64,000 nucleotides of DNA from Microglena sp. YARC (taxonomy: Eukaryota > Chlorophyta > Chlorophyceae > Chlamydomonadales > Chlamydomonadaceae): NCBI GenBank assembly GCA_022414725.1, contig CM039462.1:5007751-5071750 (forward strand), written 5' to 3'. Below the pieces are notes generated by a model. It was not told where the DNA came from, made no database searches, and worked only from the letters and a program-made list of their open reading frames with translations. Below, in pieces: positions 1 through 12,200 of the stretch. Both the position numbers and the translations under genes were made by a program. Position 1 is the stretch's first letter; every line of letters begins with the position of its first letter.

Positions 1-235
1 GTTACATTGCATTGTGCCCATCTACATATGCATTACATTACATAATGTTGTGTTACATTATATTGCATTGCATTCACGTGAAAATGTATTACATCACATT
101 ACGTTACATTATGTCACATAACAATACATTACACCCACCTACAAATGCATTACATCACATCACATCACATTCTGTAATAATACATTACACTGAAACACAT
201 TACATTACCTTGCACTACATTGCATTACATATCAT
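1..235. repeat. ATTACA/ACATT-rich low-complexity tract
   Basis: The tract is made of irregular iterations of acattacat and cattacatt words. Short open frames on it are only translations of the repeat. Nothing coding is supported. Confidence 0.85.
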
Positions 236-375
236 ATTCAGACCATTGTTGAACCAAGACTAACCTACTCTCTACATCCGGGGAGTTCTTCCAACCATTC
301 TTCAGCTGAAAATAATAATTAGTATTATAAAATCCTGAATAAAATTATAATAAAATTTATAATATCATACCATAT

Positions 376-605
376 CATAACAGGCTCTATACAGCGTCGC
401 CTGCGACACTAAAATTTGGTGGAGAGAGATCGCGACGGAGCGACAGGTGGCAACGGAAGCGAGTTAATTACGAGACCGTTAGCTGACGTGTCAGGCTTCA
501 TTGCAGTCAGACGGATGGGTGGATGGTTGGATGGAAGTTCGGTCGGACGGACAAATGGGTAAACATGGGGGCTCCCGCCCCCTTCAAGAGGGGGCTCCGC
601 CGAAA
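376..605 (-). repeat. Dispersed repeat family C, copy 1 (G/C-rich foldback end)
   Basis: One end carries a gggggctcccgccccc / gagggggctccgcc foldback; the other end reads gcgtcgcctgcgacac. The middle holds the shared words gagcgacaggtggcaacgg and acgagaccgtt. Related copies lie near 11.23-11.44, 11.70-11.89, 16.17-16.40, 26.44-26.60 and 61.58-61.63 kb in both orientations. It is a dispersed non-coding element, possibly a non-autonomous DNA transposon. I did not find a target-site duplication. Confidence 0.65.
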
Positions 606-740
606 TGGGCATAAGCAAGGCCTTAGAACACGCTGCATGTATAATTGAATGAATGATATCTAAAGGTCAACCACACCACCACCTATGGACCATCAAAATA
701 AAAATCTCCAATTCGCTCACTGATTTTCTATTTAGCTTCG

Positions 741-897
741 AGCAGCAGCTTCTAGGCAGCTCCCCTGGCTGGCTAATCAGCCAAACCTAAAGCAACCTAG
801 TGCACCTTAAAGATGACGTAATAAGCTTTATAGCGCTGCTGAATTTGTGAAGCTTAGTCCAGTGAATGGCTCAGGAAGCTTCCTAGAAGCTGCTGCT
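741..897. mobile_element. MITE family B, most complete copy
   Basis: This is a 157-bp element with terminal inverted repeats: it starts agcagcagcttctaggcagc and ends cctagaagctgctgct. Between them are the family words ctaatcagccaaa and aacctagtgcacctt. Related copies lie at 9013-9160, 42575-42718 and 44869-44995, with a fragment at 4834-4912. The left end is also amplified inside the tandem array at 7.74-9.0 kb. There is no coding capacity, and the superfamily is not determined. Confidence 0.65.
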
Positions 898-939
898 CTT
901 GGACGAAAATAAAAACAGTGAATTACCCTACATAACCAC

Positions 940-1222
940 AATGATTCTACACATACCCCACCCCCACCACTGACACTACCACCACAACCAAAAACAATAA
1001 TAAGAGTAACACCTAAAGCCAACACCAACAACGCAACAACACAATGCAACAACACTAACACTAAAACTAACAACAAAAACAAAAACACAAAGAACAACAA
1101 TAACAACAACTACCCCAACAGCCAAAAACAATAATAACACTAACACCAACACCAACACCAACAACACCAAGAACACAATGCAACAACTCGAACACTAAAG
1201 CTAATACTAAAAACAAAAACGC

Positions 1223-1307
<85 letters not shown>

Positions 1308-1660
1308 TACCACAAAAAATAATAATAACACTAACACCAACACCACCATCACCAACAACACATTGCAGCAACACTAACACTAATACTAAAAATAAGATAA
1401 ATAACAACAACAACAACAACAACAAGCCACCGCGACAAAACCAGTAACACGCAACAGCCACACTAACAAAAACAAAAACAGCAGAACCAGGCCATCACCA
1501 TATCACATGTGGACATTAGGAAACTGCCACCACACCACCAAAAATAACTAACCACCAACACCAACACCAACACCAACACCAGTCCACTGCAACCACCACC
1601 ACCATTAATTACCACGCCACCAACACCAACACCAAAACAGAGAGATAAGTCAAAAGCCTC
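940..1660. repeat. CAA/CCAACA microsatellite region
   Basis: Irregular (CAA)n, (CAACAC)n and (CAG)n runs fill the interval; the purest stretch is about 1223-1300. All overlapping open frames are leucine- or valine-rich translations of the repeat and should not be annotated. Confidence 0.9.
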
Positions 1661-1738
1661 TTTTTTTTTGCACGAACGTCCTTCACTTCCAAACCCCTGT
1701 GAGAGTATCCAAGGTGCATTCCTCGGACAGACCATTCC

Positions 1739-2353
1739 TCAACCCCAGCTAAAGCCACCTACCCAGGATTTTCTGCCTGTCTCAGTCTCCAGCCACTGCT
1801 CGTTCTCTCCGCTGTCGCTCTCCTCCATAGTCATGTGCGTCACATCAATGGTAATGCTTTCTTTCTCCGTGGCGACAGGAGTCATTACTGAGCTAACGCC
1901 CTTGCCACGCAGCGTGGAGCTGAATGAGTGGGCACCAAGTGGCGAGCGAGGAGCAGGAGTTGCTCGCACGCATTGCCCTGGCTTTGCCCTACTCTGTCTC
2001 GCATTAAGCAGGGAAGTGGATCCTATTGGGCCTCGTAACATTTTCTCGTTCGGTTGTCTGGCTGGGTCCCAAGGTTCGGGCGAAGGACTTGGCTTATATG
2101 CGGATGGCTGGCGTTCGTGCAACAAGAAAAGGTGTGTTTGGGGCTTGAGTGGAGCCCGTGCGTGGGAGAGAAGTGTTGCAGGCTGGTCACTGCTAGTGCG
2201 AGTGGTCATTATCCTTTCCGCGCTATCCGGGTCCGTACCGCGTATCGTAGTGCTGGTCGTCATGCCTGGCACGTCCACAGGACGTGTACGCATGACATGG
2301 CAAAGGGGCATCCACGGTGGATGACTTTCCGCTTGCGTCACGCACAGGGTCAC
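1739..2353 (-). CDS. Possible internal exon of an unidentified protein
   Basis: A 615-nt open frame lies in one of the few non-repetitive, balanced-composition stretches of the first 9 kb. Its C-terminal part is acidic and rich in Ser, Glu and Thr (it includes MEESDSGENEQWLETETG). A possible 5' splice site (GTAGGT) follows ctgg near its low-coordinate end, and a pyrimidine-rich stretch precedes it around 2370-2395. No family is recognised. An overlapping plus-strand open frame (1668-2324) is of similar length, so the coding strand is uncertain. It may be chance. Confidence 0.3.
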   Translation of the reverse strand: MTLCVTQAESHPPWMPLCHVMRTRPVDVPGMTTSTTIRGTDPDSAERIMTTRTSSDQPATLLSHARAPLKPQTHLFLLHERQPSAYKPSPSPEPWDPARQPNEKMLRGPIGSTSLLNARQSRAKPGQCVRATPAPRSPLGAHSFSSTLRGKGVSSVMTPVATEKESITIDVTHMTMEESDSGENEQWLETETGRKSWVGGFSWG

Positions 2354-2449
2354 AGCAGGAGGCTGAGCAGGAGGGGAGGTGCCACGCGCACCCCTCCATG
2401 TTAGCCCGAGTAACGGCTAACCGCTGATTATAAAAAACGCCATTCAAGG

Positions 2450-3490
2450 AGATGCACGAGTTCTGTTCCAGGGGTAGGAGCAGGTCCGAGGTTGGGGCTA
2501 GCTGCTCATGTGGTTGATGGGGGTTTGAGTCAGGGTCTGCAATTCTGCTCCACTGGCTGTTTTGGAGGTGATATTTTTACATTTCCTTTAAAGGGGGTCT
2601 TTCCTTTAAAGGGGGTTCTATCACCATGGGCTTCTATTATAAAGGCCCTCTTTTAAATGTATAGCTTAAGCTAGAAGTAAGAACCCCATATACATAAGGG
2701 GGCGACTCTTGTATTCTTAATTATAGGCCCCATTTATAGTTAAAACTACAGTATTAAGTCGAAGTGCTCTCTCCCAGGGGGGGGCACCCCCTCGCCATCT
2801 TAACTCCTCTATCCCGCAGATGCCTTAAAAAGGACCTTACATACTGTTACACGTTACATACATAAAATAGAAGGACCTTACACAAGATGTGTGTGTAATT
2901 ATGTTTCTCTCTTTGAGTATCCTACCGGTACTACTAAGAATAGAGGGGTTGTTGCAGTGGCTAGGGTGCTTCCCTGTCTTTACATTTAACACGTAGTGGC
3001 TCTGCGAACAACTCACAACTTAAAAAGTGATTATGCAACAAAGGCTAGCCCCCCACCACCACCACCACCACCCACACACACACACCCACACACACACACA
3101 CATACCACCCCTGCCTCCTTGCCTTCTTCGATTGTATTCCTTCACGGATTTTTCCATATTTCCAGTCAAAAATCCACCTCCGCTTGTCCACTTGGAGCTT
3201 GATAACCTTTAGAGAGCCTTTGAGTGAAAACAAGTGAGAAAATCACGTTCTTGAGCATTTCCCCCTCCAGTCAGTTGCAGATGTCAAGTAATTTTCAACC
3301 CAGGAGGTGGGTCTCCCAACACAAACCCGCGACACGGAGGATTCAGTTCGAATGGCTTTTCCAATCCTACAAAAGAGTAGGCGCACTGAGGTGCCTCTTC
3401 TTGCTTTCAGGATCATTGAGATTTTTGTCTGAATCTAAACAAATCAGATGCATACGGTAATCAATATATTCAGTAGGTGATGGGTTCTAA
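2450..3490. other. Stretch without a recognisable gene
   Basis: The interval contains a short duplication of ttcctttaaagggggt (about 2584-2616) and a CCA/CA simple repeat (3050-3105). Near 3295-3405 is a motif that also occurs near 48255-48350 (cccaggaggtgggtctccc), and in reverse orientation near 44735. No supportable open frame, RNA gene or splice structure was seen. Confidence 0.6.
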
Positions 3491-3492
3491 AC

Positions 3493-3646
3493 GAGGGTAA
3501 TTCCCCCTATGCGCTTTAAGCGCAGTTTTTTGCAACCCCCTATGGGCGCAGCAAGCATTTTTTGCGCTTTTTGCACTACAGAGCGCAGTTTTTTTGTTTT
3601 CTAGTACGCTAAAGCGCTGGCCAATTTGGCCATTTGAAGTACCCTG
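3493..3646 (-). mobile_element. hAT-like MITE family A, copy 1
   Basis: This older copy ends agtaccctg on the right and has a mutated left end (gagggtaat). Flanking 8-mers are ttctaaac and gtccaaac, an imperfect (6/8) target-site duplication. The inside holds the family's gcgcagttttttgc and cgcttttt palindromic words. Confidence 0.75.
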
Positions 3647-3996
3647 GTCCAAACGCCAAAGCATTGTCTGCAAATCTTAAGGTAGTTGGCTGCTAGGTTT
3701 GCTAGGTTGTGAAATCCGGAGGTGGAAGGTCATGTAAAGTTACCTCAGTGTACCGTATCCATGAATGTTTTATAATCAGAGCAGTGAGACTGCCAAGAAA
3801 CGGTAGCTGGTAACGATGAGATTACATAAGATGATCAGTCGGCACGGTAGCGGGCTGATGAAGGAAAAGGTAGCAGTACATTAGGTTCTGCGCGGCAGGG
3901 CACGTGGCCCTAGCTGGCAACGGCACTGTTCAGAGCAAGGCAAGGATTAAGCACTGGCATCTCTGAGCCACTCTAGAGACGGCATATAAGCCGAAC

Positions 3997-4170
3997 CAGG
4001 GTACTACTTCTTGCCAAATTGGTCAGCGCTTAAAGCGCACAAACGTCAAATTGGTCAGCGCTTTTTTGTGCAAAAAGCGCAAAAACTGCGCAGTGCGCCC
4101 AGAGGGAGTTGAAAATACTGCGCAAAACGCGCGGAGGGGCTCAAAAAGGCAGCGCCTTAGTAAAACCCTG
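3997..4170 (+). mobile_element. hAT-like MITE family A, copy 2
   Basis: The element starts cagggtact and ends in a slightly altered agtaaaaccctg. It is bracketed by a perfect 8-bp target-site duplication agccgaac (3989-3996 and 4171-4178). The inside has the shared ggtcagcgcttaaagcgc and gcgcaaaaactgcg words. It contains no open frame, so it would need a transposase supplied elsewhere. Confidence 0.88.
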
Positions 4171-4189
4171 AGCCGAACTATAACATGTT

Positions 4190-4400
4190 ATAGACCGGTT
4201 CTCCCGGTCCAGCTAGAGTGTCTTGGGGCGCCATGCCTTCTGCCTGGAAGCTTCCATAGTAGTGCCTCTGCCCGTTAGGGCCGGCACCTACCGGCGGCAG
4301 TACCCTGAGGTACTGTCGCCTTTCCCTTCTTGTACCTGCCATGTCGCCTGACATGCTATCACGATTGTAAGCACACGCCCTAGTCCATTCCCTGTGAGAG
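4190..4400 (-). mobile_element. LTR fragment related to the 49.3 kb LTR, reverse orientation
   Basis: Read on the minus strand, this segment ends ccggtctataaca and contains gcggcagtacc...ctcagggtac and a gtcaggcgaca word. All of these occur in the same order in the 3' half of the LTR at 49302-49789. MITE copy 2 sits directly beside it. No internal retroelement coding is adjacent, so it is a fragment or solo remnant. Confidence 0.55.
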
Positions 4401-5009
4401 TGCTCAAGACATATTACTCCGGAAAGCTAAATAACAAATGTGGGTAGAGTTTGGACCAAGTATATTTTCAGAATGCTTGGATTTTGACTTTTTTGCTCAC
4501 TTTACATCAGTATTGGTAATTATTGTTACTGCCGAAGACGGGGAGCAGCTAAATTCCTGGCTTGAGCCATGTAACTAATGTTCAAGTTCTTCCAGCCTGG
4601 CAGTTGGGTGGCGTGGCTTGGAGATGAGTCGGACGTCCGGCTGTACTCACCGGGCTGTACCCCGGAACAGAGGGTACCCTCTGCCCTGGAACGATAGGTT
4701 CGAGTCGACAGATCTTCATGCGCGGGCGTTCGCCATGTAACTTGGGTCAAGAACGCCCTTCTTTCTACTTTCGATCTCGCTCGCGTCCCCCTCTTCTGGC
4801 CAGTCTCATTCTTGTTCGTATGTGCCCGAGCAGAGCAGCTTCTAGGCAGCTCTATATCCCCGTCATTGGACCAAACCTGAAGCTAGCTAGTGTGTCTGAA
4901 AGCTGACATGACGGGGTCCATCTGAAAGAGATGAGCTTGAACCAGTGGGTGGATAATGAGCTTGAACCAGTGGGTGGATGATGGAGCTGAATGGAAGATA
5001 TTGAAATTG

Positions 5010-5112
5010 AAATTGTTACATCCGTGTAATACCGTTACTCACAGGACGTGAAGTTAAGGACACCATAGCGTAAGCCGGAGCTAGCTATAGTCACCGTAGG
5101 GCCAACTCAGTA
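5010..5112 (-). repeat. Dispersed repeat family D
   Basis: It carries gttacatccgtgtaata, cacaggacgtgaagttaagg and gcgtaagccggagctagc. Copies of the same string in the other orientation lie near 53085-53195 and 62518-62600. It is non-coding and its class is undetermined. Confidence 0.6.
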
Positions 5113-5184
5113 AAATGCTGAATGGAAGATATTACATGTAGCCGAAAAAAACAAGACAATATTTGTGTATTTCTTGTTTAGTCA

Positions 5185-5522
5185 TACTTTCTACACAGGG
5201 CCACACACAGAGGATGGATTATAAAGTCCATACACAGTCATGGCATGGCCTCACAAAATACATGGCCACATGGCCACACAGCCACACATACCACACGACA
5301 TGGCCACACGCAGAGGATGGATTATGAAGTCCTTACACAGTCATGGCATGGCCTCACACAATTCATGGCCACATGGCCACACAGCCACACATACCACACG
5401 ACATGGCCACACACAGAGGATGGATTATAAAGTCCTTACACAGTCATGGCATGGCCTCACACAATTCATGGCCACACAGCCACACATGCCATAAGACATG
5501 GCCACACACAGGGGATGGATTG
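5185..5522. repeat. About 103-bp tandem repeat, roughly three units
   Basis: The unit contains tcatggcatggcctcacaca, catggccacacagccacac and agaggatggattataaag. The start-to-start distance of the first two full units is 103 bp; the third is internally shortened. The open frames across it are repeat translations. Confidence 0.85.
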
Positions 5523-5649
5523 TAGAGCTATTCTGCATTGTAGAACTGACAAGCAGGGGCTTCTTCAAGATGCTATATATTATTATTATTATTCAAGACG
5601 CTATATATACAAGAGCTGAATTATTCTTATTCTTATTCTTCAAGATGCT

Positions 5650-6560
5650 ATGTATACAAGTGCTGAATTATGCACCTTAGTGTTTTGGGGGGGCTACGAT
5701 GAGTCTTTTGGGGCTACCTTTATAGTCCCCAAAGCTGCTTGTAGTAACCCAAAGGCTACGAGGAGCACCATGGTTCTAGAGACAGTGATTCCTTTGCCTT
5801 ACAAAGTCTTGCCTTCTATTCTGCATTGTAAAAATGACAAGCGGGGGGGGTCTTGAAGAGAGGGGATATAGCTGCTCTTTTTTTTTTTTTACAATGGCCA
5901 CTTATCCTGGCAGTGGAAACACCACCGCCCCCGGGGGAACGGACTCCGAACACCACTGTCTTCCGGCAGTGGGGATCGAACATCTCCCGTTTGGCGTGAG
6001 CTCGAGGTGCCGGATGTAACGGGTGTAATGGATATATGTACTAGAGGATTAGCACGCTTACATCATATGACTTCTTTGCCGACTGTCGCTATCGTGATAC
6101 TATTCAGATAAATACACTGGTTTCGGAGCATGTTTGAACACCAGTGACGCGAGTTCGAATCGCAGTGAAAGCGGTTTCGCGGTTCCATTTGGAGCCGCGA
6201 GCAAAGAAGTATTTCCTAATGCCACCCGGTCCCCTCGATCGTCTCTCATGTGAGCCGCAGGACAAGCACCGCGGTAACACACCGCGGCACGGAATGGAAT
6301 CTGGCTGCAGAGTCATCCGTCATAGTACAAGCTACCCTACCGTTAACCTACCACTTGAAGAGTCATCTGGACATCATATGAGTCCGGACTCCTAAAGGAG
6401 GGAGGAGTGTAACGGGAGTAATGGGTATATGTACTAGATGATTAGTACTCGGACATCATATGACTTCTTTGCCGAATGTCGCTATGGTGTAACGATTCAG
6501 ATCCGGTTACAGTGGAGGTCTTGTGCTATATATACAACCGCTAAATTATTGGTGTTTATT
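5650..6560. repeat. Two interleaved duplicated segments
   Basis: A segment with gggggctacgatgagtcttt and aaggctacgaggagcaccat at about 5685-5775 recurs at about 6565-6690. A second segment, with gtgtaatggatatatgtact and catatgacttctttgccga at 6016-6108, recurs at 6408-6510. The two pairs interleave, so a block was duplicated and then diverged. No gene is supported. Confidence 0.6.
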
Positions 6561-6699
6561 TTGGGGGGGGGGCTACGATGAGTCTTTTGGGCCTACCTAA
6601 ATGCCCCCCAAAGCTGTTGTATCCCCCAAAGCTGTTGTAGCCCCCAAAGCTACTTGTAGCACCCCAAAGGCTACGAGGAGCACCATGGTACTGCATAAA

Positions 6700-7690
6700 G
6701 ACACTCATTCCGCTGCTTCAAAAAACAAACTACTCCCAAGACCTGGAGGGTCCATCACTACTCCATGTAGTATACTGTGTAGTAGCTCTTATTGGTGGGT
6801 CCTTAGTTCTCAGTTGTTCTCATTGGAGCCCAAGTCACTATGTCATAGCAATCGTTGGTGGTTGGCCCCAGCGCAAGCGAGCGGGCAGGCCCCCTCAACC
6901 TGATTTCTCTGCTTTACTACCAACCCCTACTACCAAGACCTGGAGGGTCAATCACTACTCCATATACTATGCAGTCATTAGTTCTCATTGGTGGTTGGCT
7001 CCAGCCCAAGCAAGCGGGCTGGCCCCCTCAACCTGATTCCTCAGCTTAACAAAAAACCCTACTCCCAAGACCTGGAGGGTCCATCACTACTCCATGTATA
7101 CTATGTGGTCGTTAGATCTCATTGGTTGTTGGCCCCAGCCCAAGGGAGCAGGCTGGCCCCCTCAACCAAAGGCCACGAGGAGCACCATGGTCCTAAAGAC
7201 AGTGATTCCTCTGCTTTACAGAAAACCCTACGACCAAGACCTGGAGGGTCCATCACTACTCCATGTATGCTATGTGGTCGTTAGAACTCATTGGTTGTTG
7301 GCCCCAGCCCAAGCGAGCGGGCTGGCCCCCTCAACCTGATTCTTCTGCTTTACAAAAAACCCATACTATCAATACTTGGAGGATCCATCACTTCTCCATG
7401 TAGTTTACTGTGTCGTTGCTCTCATTGGTGGTTTGCCCCAGCCCAAGCGAGCGGGCTGCCCCCCTCAACCAAAGGCTACAAGGAACACCATGGTACTAAA
7501 GACAGAGATTCCTTGCTTTAAAAAAAACCCTACTACCAGGACCTGGAGGGTCCATCACTACTCCATGTATACTATGTTGGCTCTCACTGGTGGGTCATTA
7601 GTTATCATTAGTTATCATTGGAGCCCAAGTCACTATGTCATAGCTCTCGTTGGCGGCTGGCCCCAGCGCAAGCGAGTGGGCTGGTCCCCT
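6700..7690. repeat. Tandem array of about 120-200 bp units
   Basis: About seven degenerate units share caagacctggagggtccatc, actactccatgtatactatg, ggccccagcccaagcgagcg and ggctggccccctcaacc. Some carry an additional aaggccacgaggagcacc block. Overlapping proline-rich open frames are artefacts of the array. Confidence 0.8.
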
Positions 7691-7739
7691 CAACCTCACG
7701 CCTTATCATACGGCGTAACAACCCGTTTGACTTCAAAGC

Positions 7740-9000
7740 CGAGAGGATGCTGACCAGGATTCGGGGCCAGATTCATTGCTTTTTGTCTATGACCAGCAGC
7801 TTCTAGGCAGCTCCCCTGACTGGCTTTGGTATGTATGCATGGTCCGTTTGACTTTAAAGCAGAAAGGATGCCGACCAGGATCCAGGGCCAGGTTCTCTGA
7901 TTTTCGCCTATGACCAGCAGCTTCTAGGCAGCTCCCCTGGCTTGCTACGCATATAGCGGCCCTAGAGCAACCAAGTCTTTGATATGTCTGTGTCATCCGT
8001 CTTTCTTCAAAACAGAGAGGTTACCGTCCAGGATCCAGGGCCAGGTCGGGCAGTACTAAACCTCATTTATGTCGTAAGTAGAGCTGTGGATGGAGAGCAG
8101 CCCTCGAACAAGAAAGTCTTTGATGTGTATGTGGGATCCGTCTTTCTTCAAAGTATAGAGGGCACCGTCCAGGATCCAAGGCCAGGTTGGGAGGTACAGA
8201 ACCTCATTTTATGTCGTAAGCACAACTGTAGATGGATGGCACCAAAGCAGCCCTAGTACAACCTAGTATTTGATATGTATGTGTGATCCGTCTGTCGGCA
8301 ATGACCATCAGCTTCTTCATAGCTCCCCTGACTAGCTGTGGTATGTATGTGTGGTCCGTCTTTCTTCACAGCAGTGGGGATGACGGTCATGATCCTGGGC
8401 CATATGACTTAGGAAGGCGTAGTCATTTTCAACTTTCAATTTTCAATTCTTAATGCAGAGAGGACACCGTCCGGGATCCAGTGTGGATCCAGTTCAGGAT
8501 CCTGGGCAAGATGACTTCCCTCTCCCTCCCTCCCTCACCCCAGGGGCCAATGCCTAAAGGCATAGCCCTTAAGGCATATCCTTTGAGGGGGTGAAGACAA
8601 GTTCTGTTGACACCTACATAAAAACAACCTTCTCCATCTACAAAGCCTACTACCCATTGTGCATCGAATTTTGTCATAATAGAGGCGAAACAATTTTCAA
8701 TTTTCCTTTCTCACAGCAGAGAGGATGCTGTCCAGGCTTTGGGGCCAGGTTCATTGCTTTTCAGCTATGACCAGCGGCTTCTAGGCAGCTCCCTTGACTG
8801 GCTTTGGTACGTATGCATAGTCCGTTTGACTTCAAAGCACAGAAGATGCTGTCCAGGATTTGGGGCCAGGTTCACTGCTTTTTGACTACGGCCAGCAGCT
8901 TCTAGGCAGCTCCCCTGACCGGCTTTGGTACTTATGCATGGTCCGTATGCCTTCAAAGCAGAAAGGATGACGTCCAGGATTCAGGGCCAGGTTCACTGCT
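7740..9000. repeat. Tandem array of about 120-bp units containing the MITE-B terminus
   Basis: Units repeat tggtccgtttgacttcaaag, gaccaggatccagggccagg and agcagcttctaggcagctcc. The last word is the terminal inverted repeat of MITE family B, so one end of that element was amplified in tandem. It is non-coding. Confidence 0.75.
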
Positions 9001-9012
9001 TTTCAGCTACGA

Positions 9013-9160
9013 CCAGTAGCTTCCAGGCAGCTCCCCTGACTGGCTATCCAGCCAAAACTAAAGCAACGCAGTGCACCTGGAATTTGACATAATCAGCTTT
9101 CCAGCACTGCTGATTTTTTGGGGCTTAGCATAGCAGCTGGCTCAAGGAGCTGTCTAGAAG
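9013..9160. mobile_element. MITE family B, copy 2
   Basis: The left end is tagcttccaggcagctcccc and the right end ggagctgtctagaag. The inside shares agccaaaactaaagcaac and agtgcacct with the 741-897 copy. It lies just downstream of the KCS stop codon (9267, minus strand). Confidence 0.6.
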
Positions 9161-9266
9161 GTACCGGGAAAAGCCGCAAAGAAAAGCTCTGACCAGGTGG
9201 GCGGTACTATCAAGTACTATACGGTACGATATTGACAAAATATCGTGCGATGTAGCACTTGACAAC

Positions 9267-12200
9267 CTAGACCTCATTTGTTGTCGGGAGTAGAGAGTGG
9301 AAGCGGAGAAGGATGGCGATGACCAGCGCCAGAGCAGCAAGCAACAGCAGAGAGGTGGTCAGCAAGATGGTTTGCCTGACATGAAAGTGGCCCTGCTTCC
9401 TTTTCGTGGCAACCAGCTGCTTGCGGCTGTCACTCATGCGATGCTCAAACACTTCGTGGCAGGCGTCGATATCTCGCACGGCCTGGATTGGGTGGTGGGT
9501 GGTGGGCGTGAGGGTATATGTGTGTGTGTGTGTGTGTGGGTGGGGGGGTGGGGGTGGGGGGGGCACCAAGTGCTTGCGGCTGGCGCTCATGCGATGCTCA
9601 AACACTTCGCGGTAGGCGTCGATGTCTTGTACCGCATGGATTGGGTTGGGGCGTGTGTGTATTTATGTATGTGTGTATATGTGTGTCCGTGTGTGTTTAT
9701 GTGTGTGACCCACTTCAACTCACATGTGTGTATGCATGTGTATGTGTGTATGTATGCATGCGTATGTGTGTATGCATATGCATGTGTGTGTACCGGTATG
9801 CAAGTGTATGTGTGTGTGAGTGTATGTGTGTGTATGTTTGTGTGAGAGTATATGTGTCTTTATTCGTGTGTGTGAGTGTATGAGTGTTTATGTGTGTGTA
9901 TATGTGTGTATGCATGTGTATGTGTGCGTGTGAGTGTGTGTGAGTGTATGTGTGTGTATGTGTGTGTATGTGTGCGTATATGTTTGCGTGTATGTGTGTA
10001 TGTGTGAGTGTATGTATATGTATTTGTGTGAGTGTATGGGTGTGTGACCCACTTCAATCGAGTATGTGCATGTGTGCATGTGTGTGGATAGGTGTGGATA
10101 GGTGAGTTTACGTGTGTGTGTGAGTGTATGTGTATGTGTGAGTATGTGCATGTGTTCATGTATGTATGTGTGTGTGACCCACTTCAACTCACCTGCCAAA
10201 CATTCACTCCACACTTGACCCCAGATCCAACTCCGACTTGGAGGACCTTGTCACCGCGCTTTACACCTTGCATGCTCTCGATGAAGGCAAGGGCATACCT
10301 GCACACACAGCAAGGCATATTTGACAATCAGCAGCGGTGTATGGTCATTCATGTATACAGTGTGTATCTTTTCCTTTAAAACAAACAATCTTTGTCAGGC
10401 CCAATTTCTGTCAATTCTCAGAAGTCTCAGAAGTCTCGGAATTTTCGATTCTCAGGCCATAATTTCATCATTACCAGGCCAGTCTGTCAAAGTTAAGGTA
10501 AGAAGCAGGGTAATTCAAAGCGCGCGCTTTTGCGCTTTTGAGCGCTGACTTTTTGACCCCCTCTGCGCTATAAGCGCAGTATTTTGCAACCCCCTGTGGG
10601 CGCAGCAAGCAATTTTTGCGCTTTTTGCACTACGAAGCGCGTTTTTTTTGTTTTCAAGTGCGTTAAAGTGCTGGCCAATTTGGCCATTTGAAGTACCCTG
10701 GTACGAACGACAAACTACGAAATGCATATAAAACCAAATCCAAATCATCCACTGAATTGCTCTAAGGCGGCCGTAGAATTACATTTTCAGTGTAGCACTA
10801 ACTCAGGGCCCCCGTCGGTTGTTTGGGGTTCAGTTCATAAGTGATTTTCGTTTTAGCCCCTCCTGTCACGGTTGTACCCTACCCCTGTTGTAGCCTACCC
10901 CTGTACTGTATTAACAACTTGCACAGAGGGTGCTACTTGTGGCGCAAGTGCTGACTTACGCACCTTCACGTTTTGGGGGTGATGCAAAAGAGCTTTTTGG
11001 GGTTGCTTTGAGGGACAAAAAGTTGTTCTTGTTCTTGTGGACAAAAAGTTGTTGTGCACTACCCAGAGGATCCGATAGCATGGGTTTACCATGGTGCTTG
11101 TCCGGAGGGTCGTCGACCGGCACGGTAACTGGAATCCAGATGCGATGTCGGCTCAACCACCGCATACTTCCGATCCGGTTCCCTTAATCCCACCATGGCA
11201 CGTCCTTAGGTCATAGTGACAATTTTTGGATGTTCAAATTTCCAATTTTTTGTGGCGGTGCCCCCTCTTCAACGGGGCGGGAGCCCCCATGTTTACCCAT
11301 TTGTCCGTTTGACCGGGGAAAAAACAACTTGAAGCCTGACACGTCAGCCAACGGTCGCGTAACTAACTCGCTTCGGCCAGCTCCATCGTTGCCACCTTTC
11401 GTTCCGTTGCCAACACACTCCGCCAATTTTCCATAGGAACTTTGTTACTATGGTGGTACGTAAAGACACTGTTCCCTTTACTCATAGCAATTCGCGGATG
11501 ATTGGGTAATCAAGGTCGACAGGTCGTACATCGTACTTCTACTTTCCAGGCCCAATTTGCAAAATATCTCCTAGAATTCACAGAATTCTCGGGGTTGAAG
11601 GCAAACCCTGAGGTGTGAACTATGACCTAATTGTTTTTTTGAAAAGCGATTCCCAATGAATAAAAGGTCCACTGAATGGTTGTACAACAAGTTATATGCA
11701 GCGTTGCAAGTGGCGCTAAAAATTGGCAGAGAGTGATCCTGACGGAGCGACAGGTGGCAACGGAAGGGAGTTAGTTACGAGACCGTTCGCTGGCGAGTCA
11801 GGCTTTGTCTCGGTCAGACTGATGGTCGGACGGGAAAATGGGTAACCCTGGGGGCTCCCGCCCCCTTGAAGAGGGGACTCCGCCAAAACAAACGATCTAT
11901 GCTCCTCTGTACATCCTCTCCATAATGCTGGTGCAGGCATCTATGCTCTCTACAGACCTTGGGGAGCATAGATGCCTGCATCCTTAATTTATGTTTGGGC
12001 GTGTGCGTGTGTGTATGTGTGTGTGACTGTATATGTGTGCGCATGTGTATGTGTGTGTGTAAATGTGTGTGCATGTGGGTGTGAACCTGAACCGGGTGCA
12101 GTCAGCCATAGAGTGCTCCTCCTTACATCCTTGATTTCTGTTTGGGCGTGTGCTTGTGTGCATATGTGTGTGCGTGTATGTGTATGTGTGTGTGTGAGTG

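Noticed and set aside
828..1735. Leu/Val-rich apparent membrane proteins on the minus strand
   Set aside because: They are translations of CAA/CCA microsatellites.
4615..4740. Possible tRNA around a ggttcgagtc word
   Set aside because: No acceptor or anticodon stem could be formed around it, in normal or permuted order.
6140..6200. Possible tRNA T-arm around gagttcgaatcgc
   Set aside because: The stem pairs poorly and no matching D-arm or acceptor stem lies within reach on either side.
9515..10160. Cys/Val-rich or His/Thr-rich frames on both strands
   Set aside because: GT microsatellite in several frames; it lies in a KCS intron.
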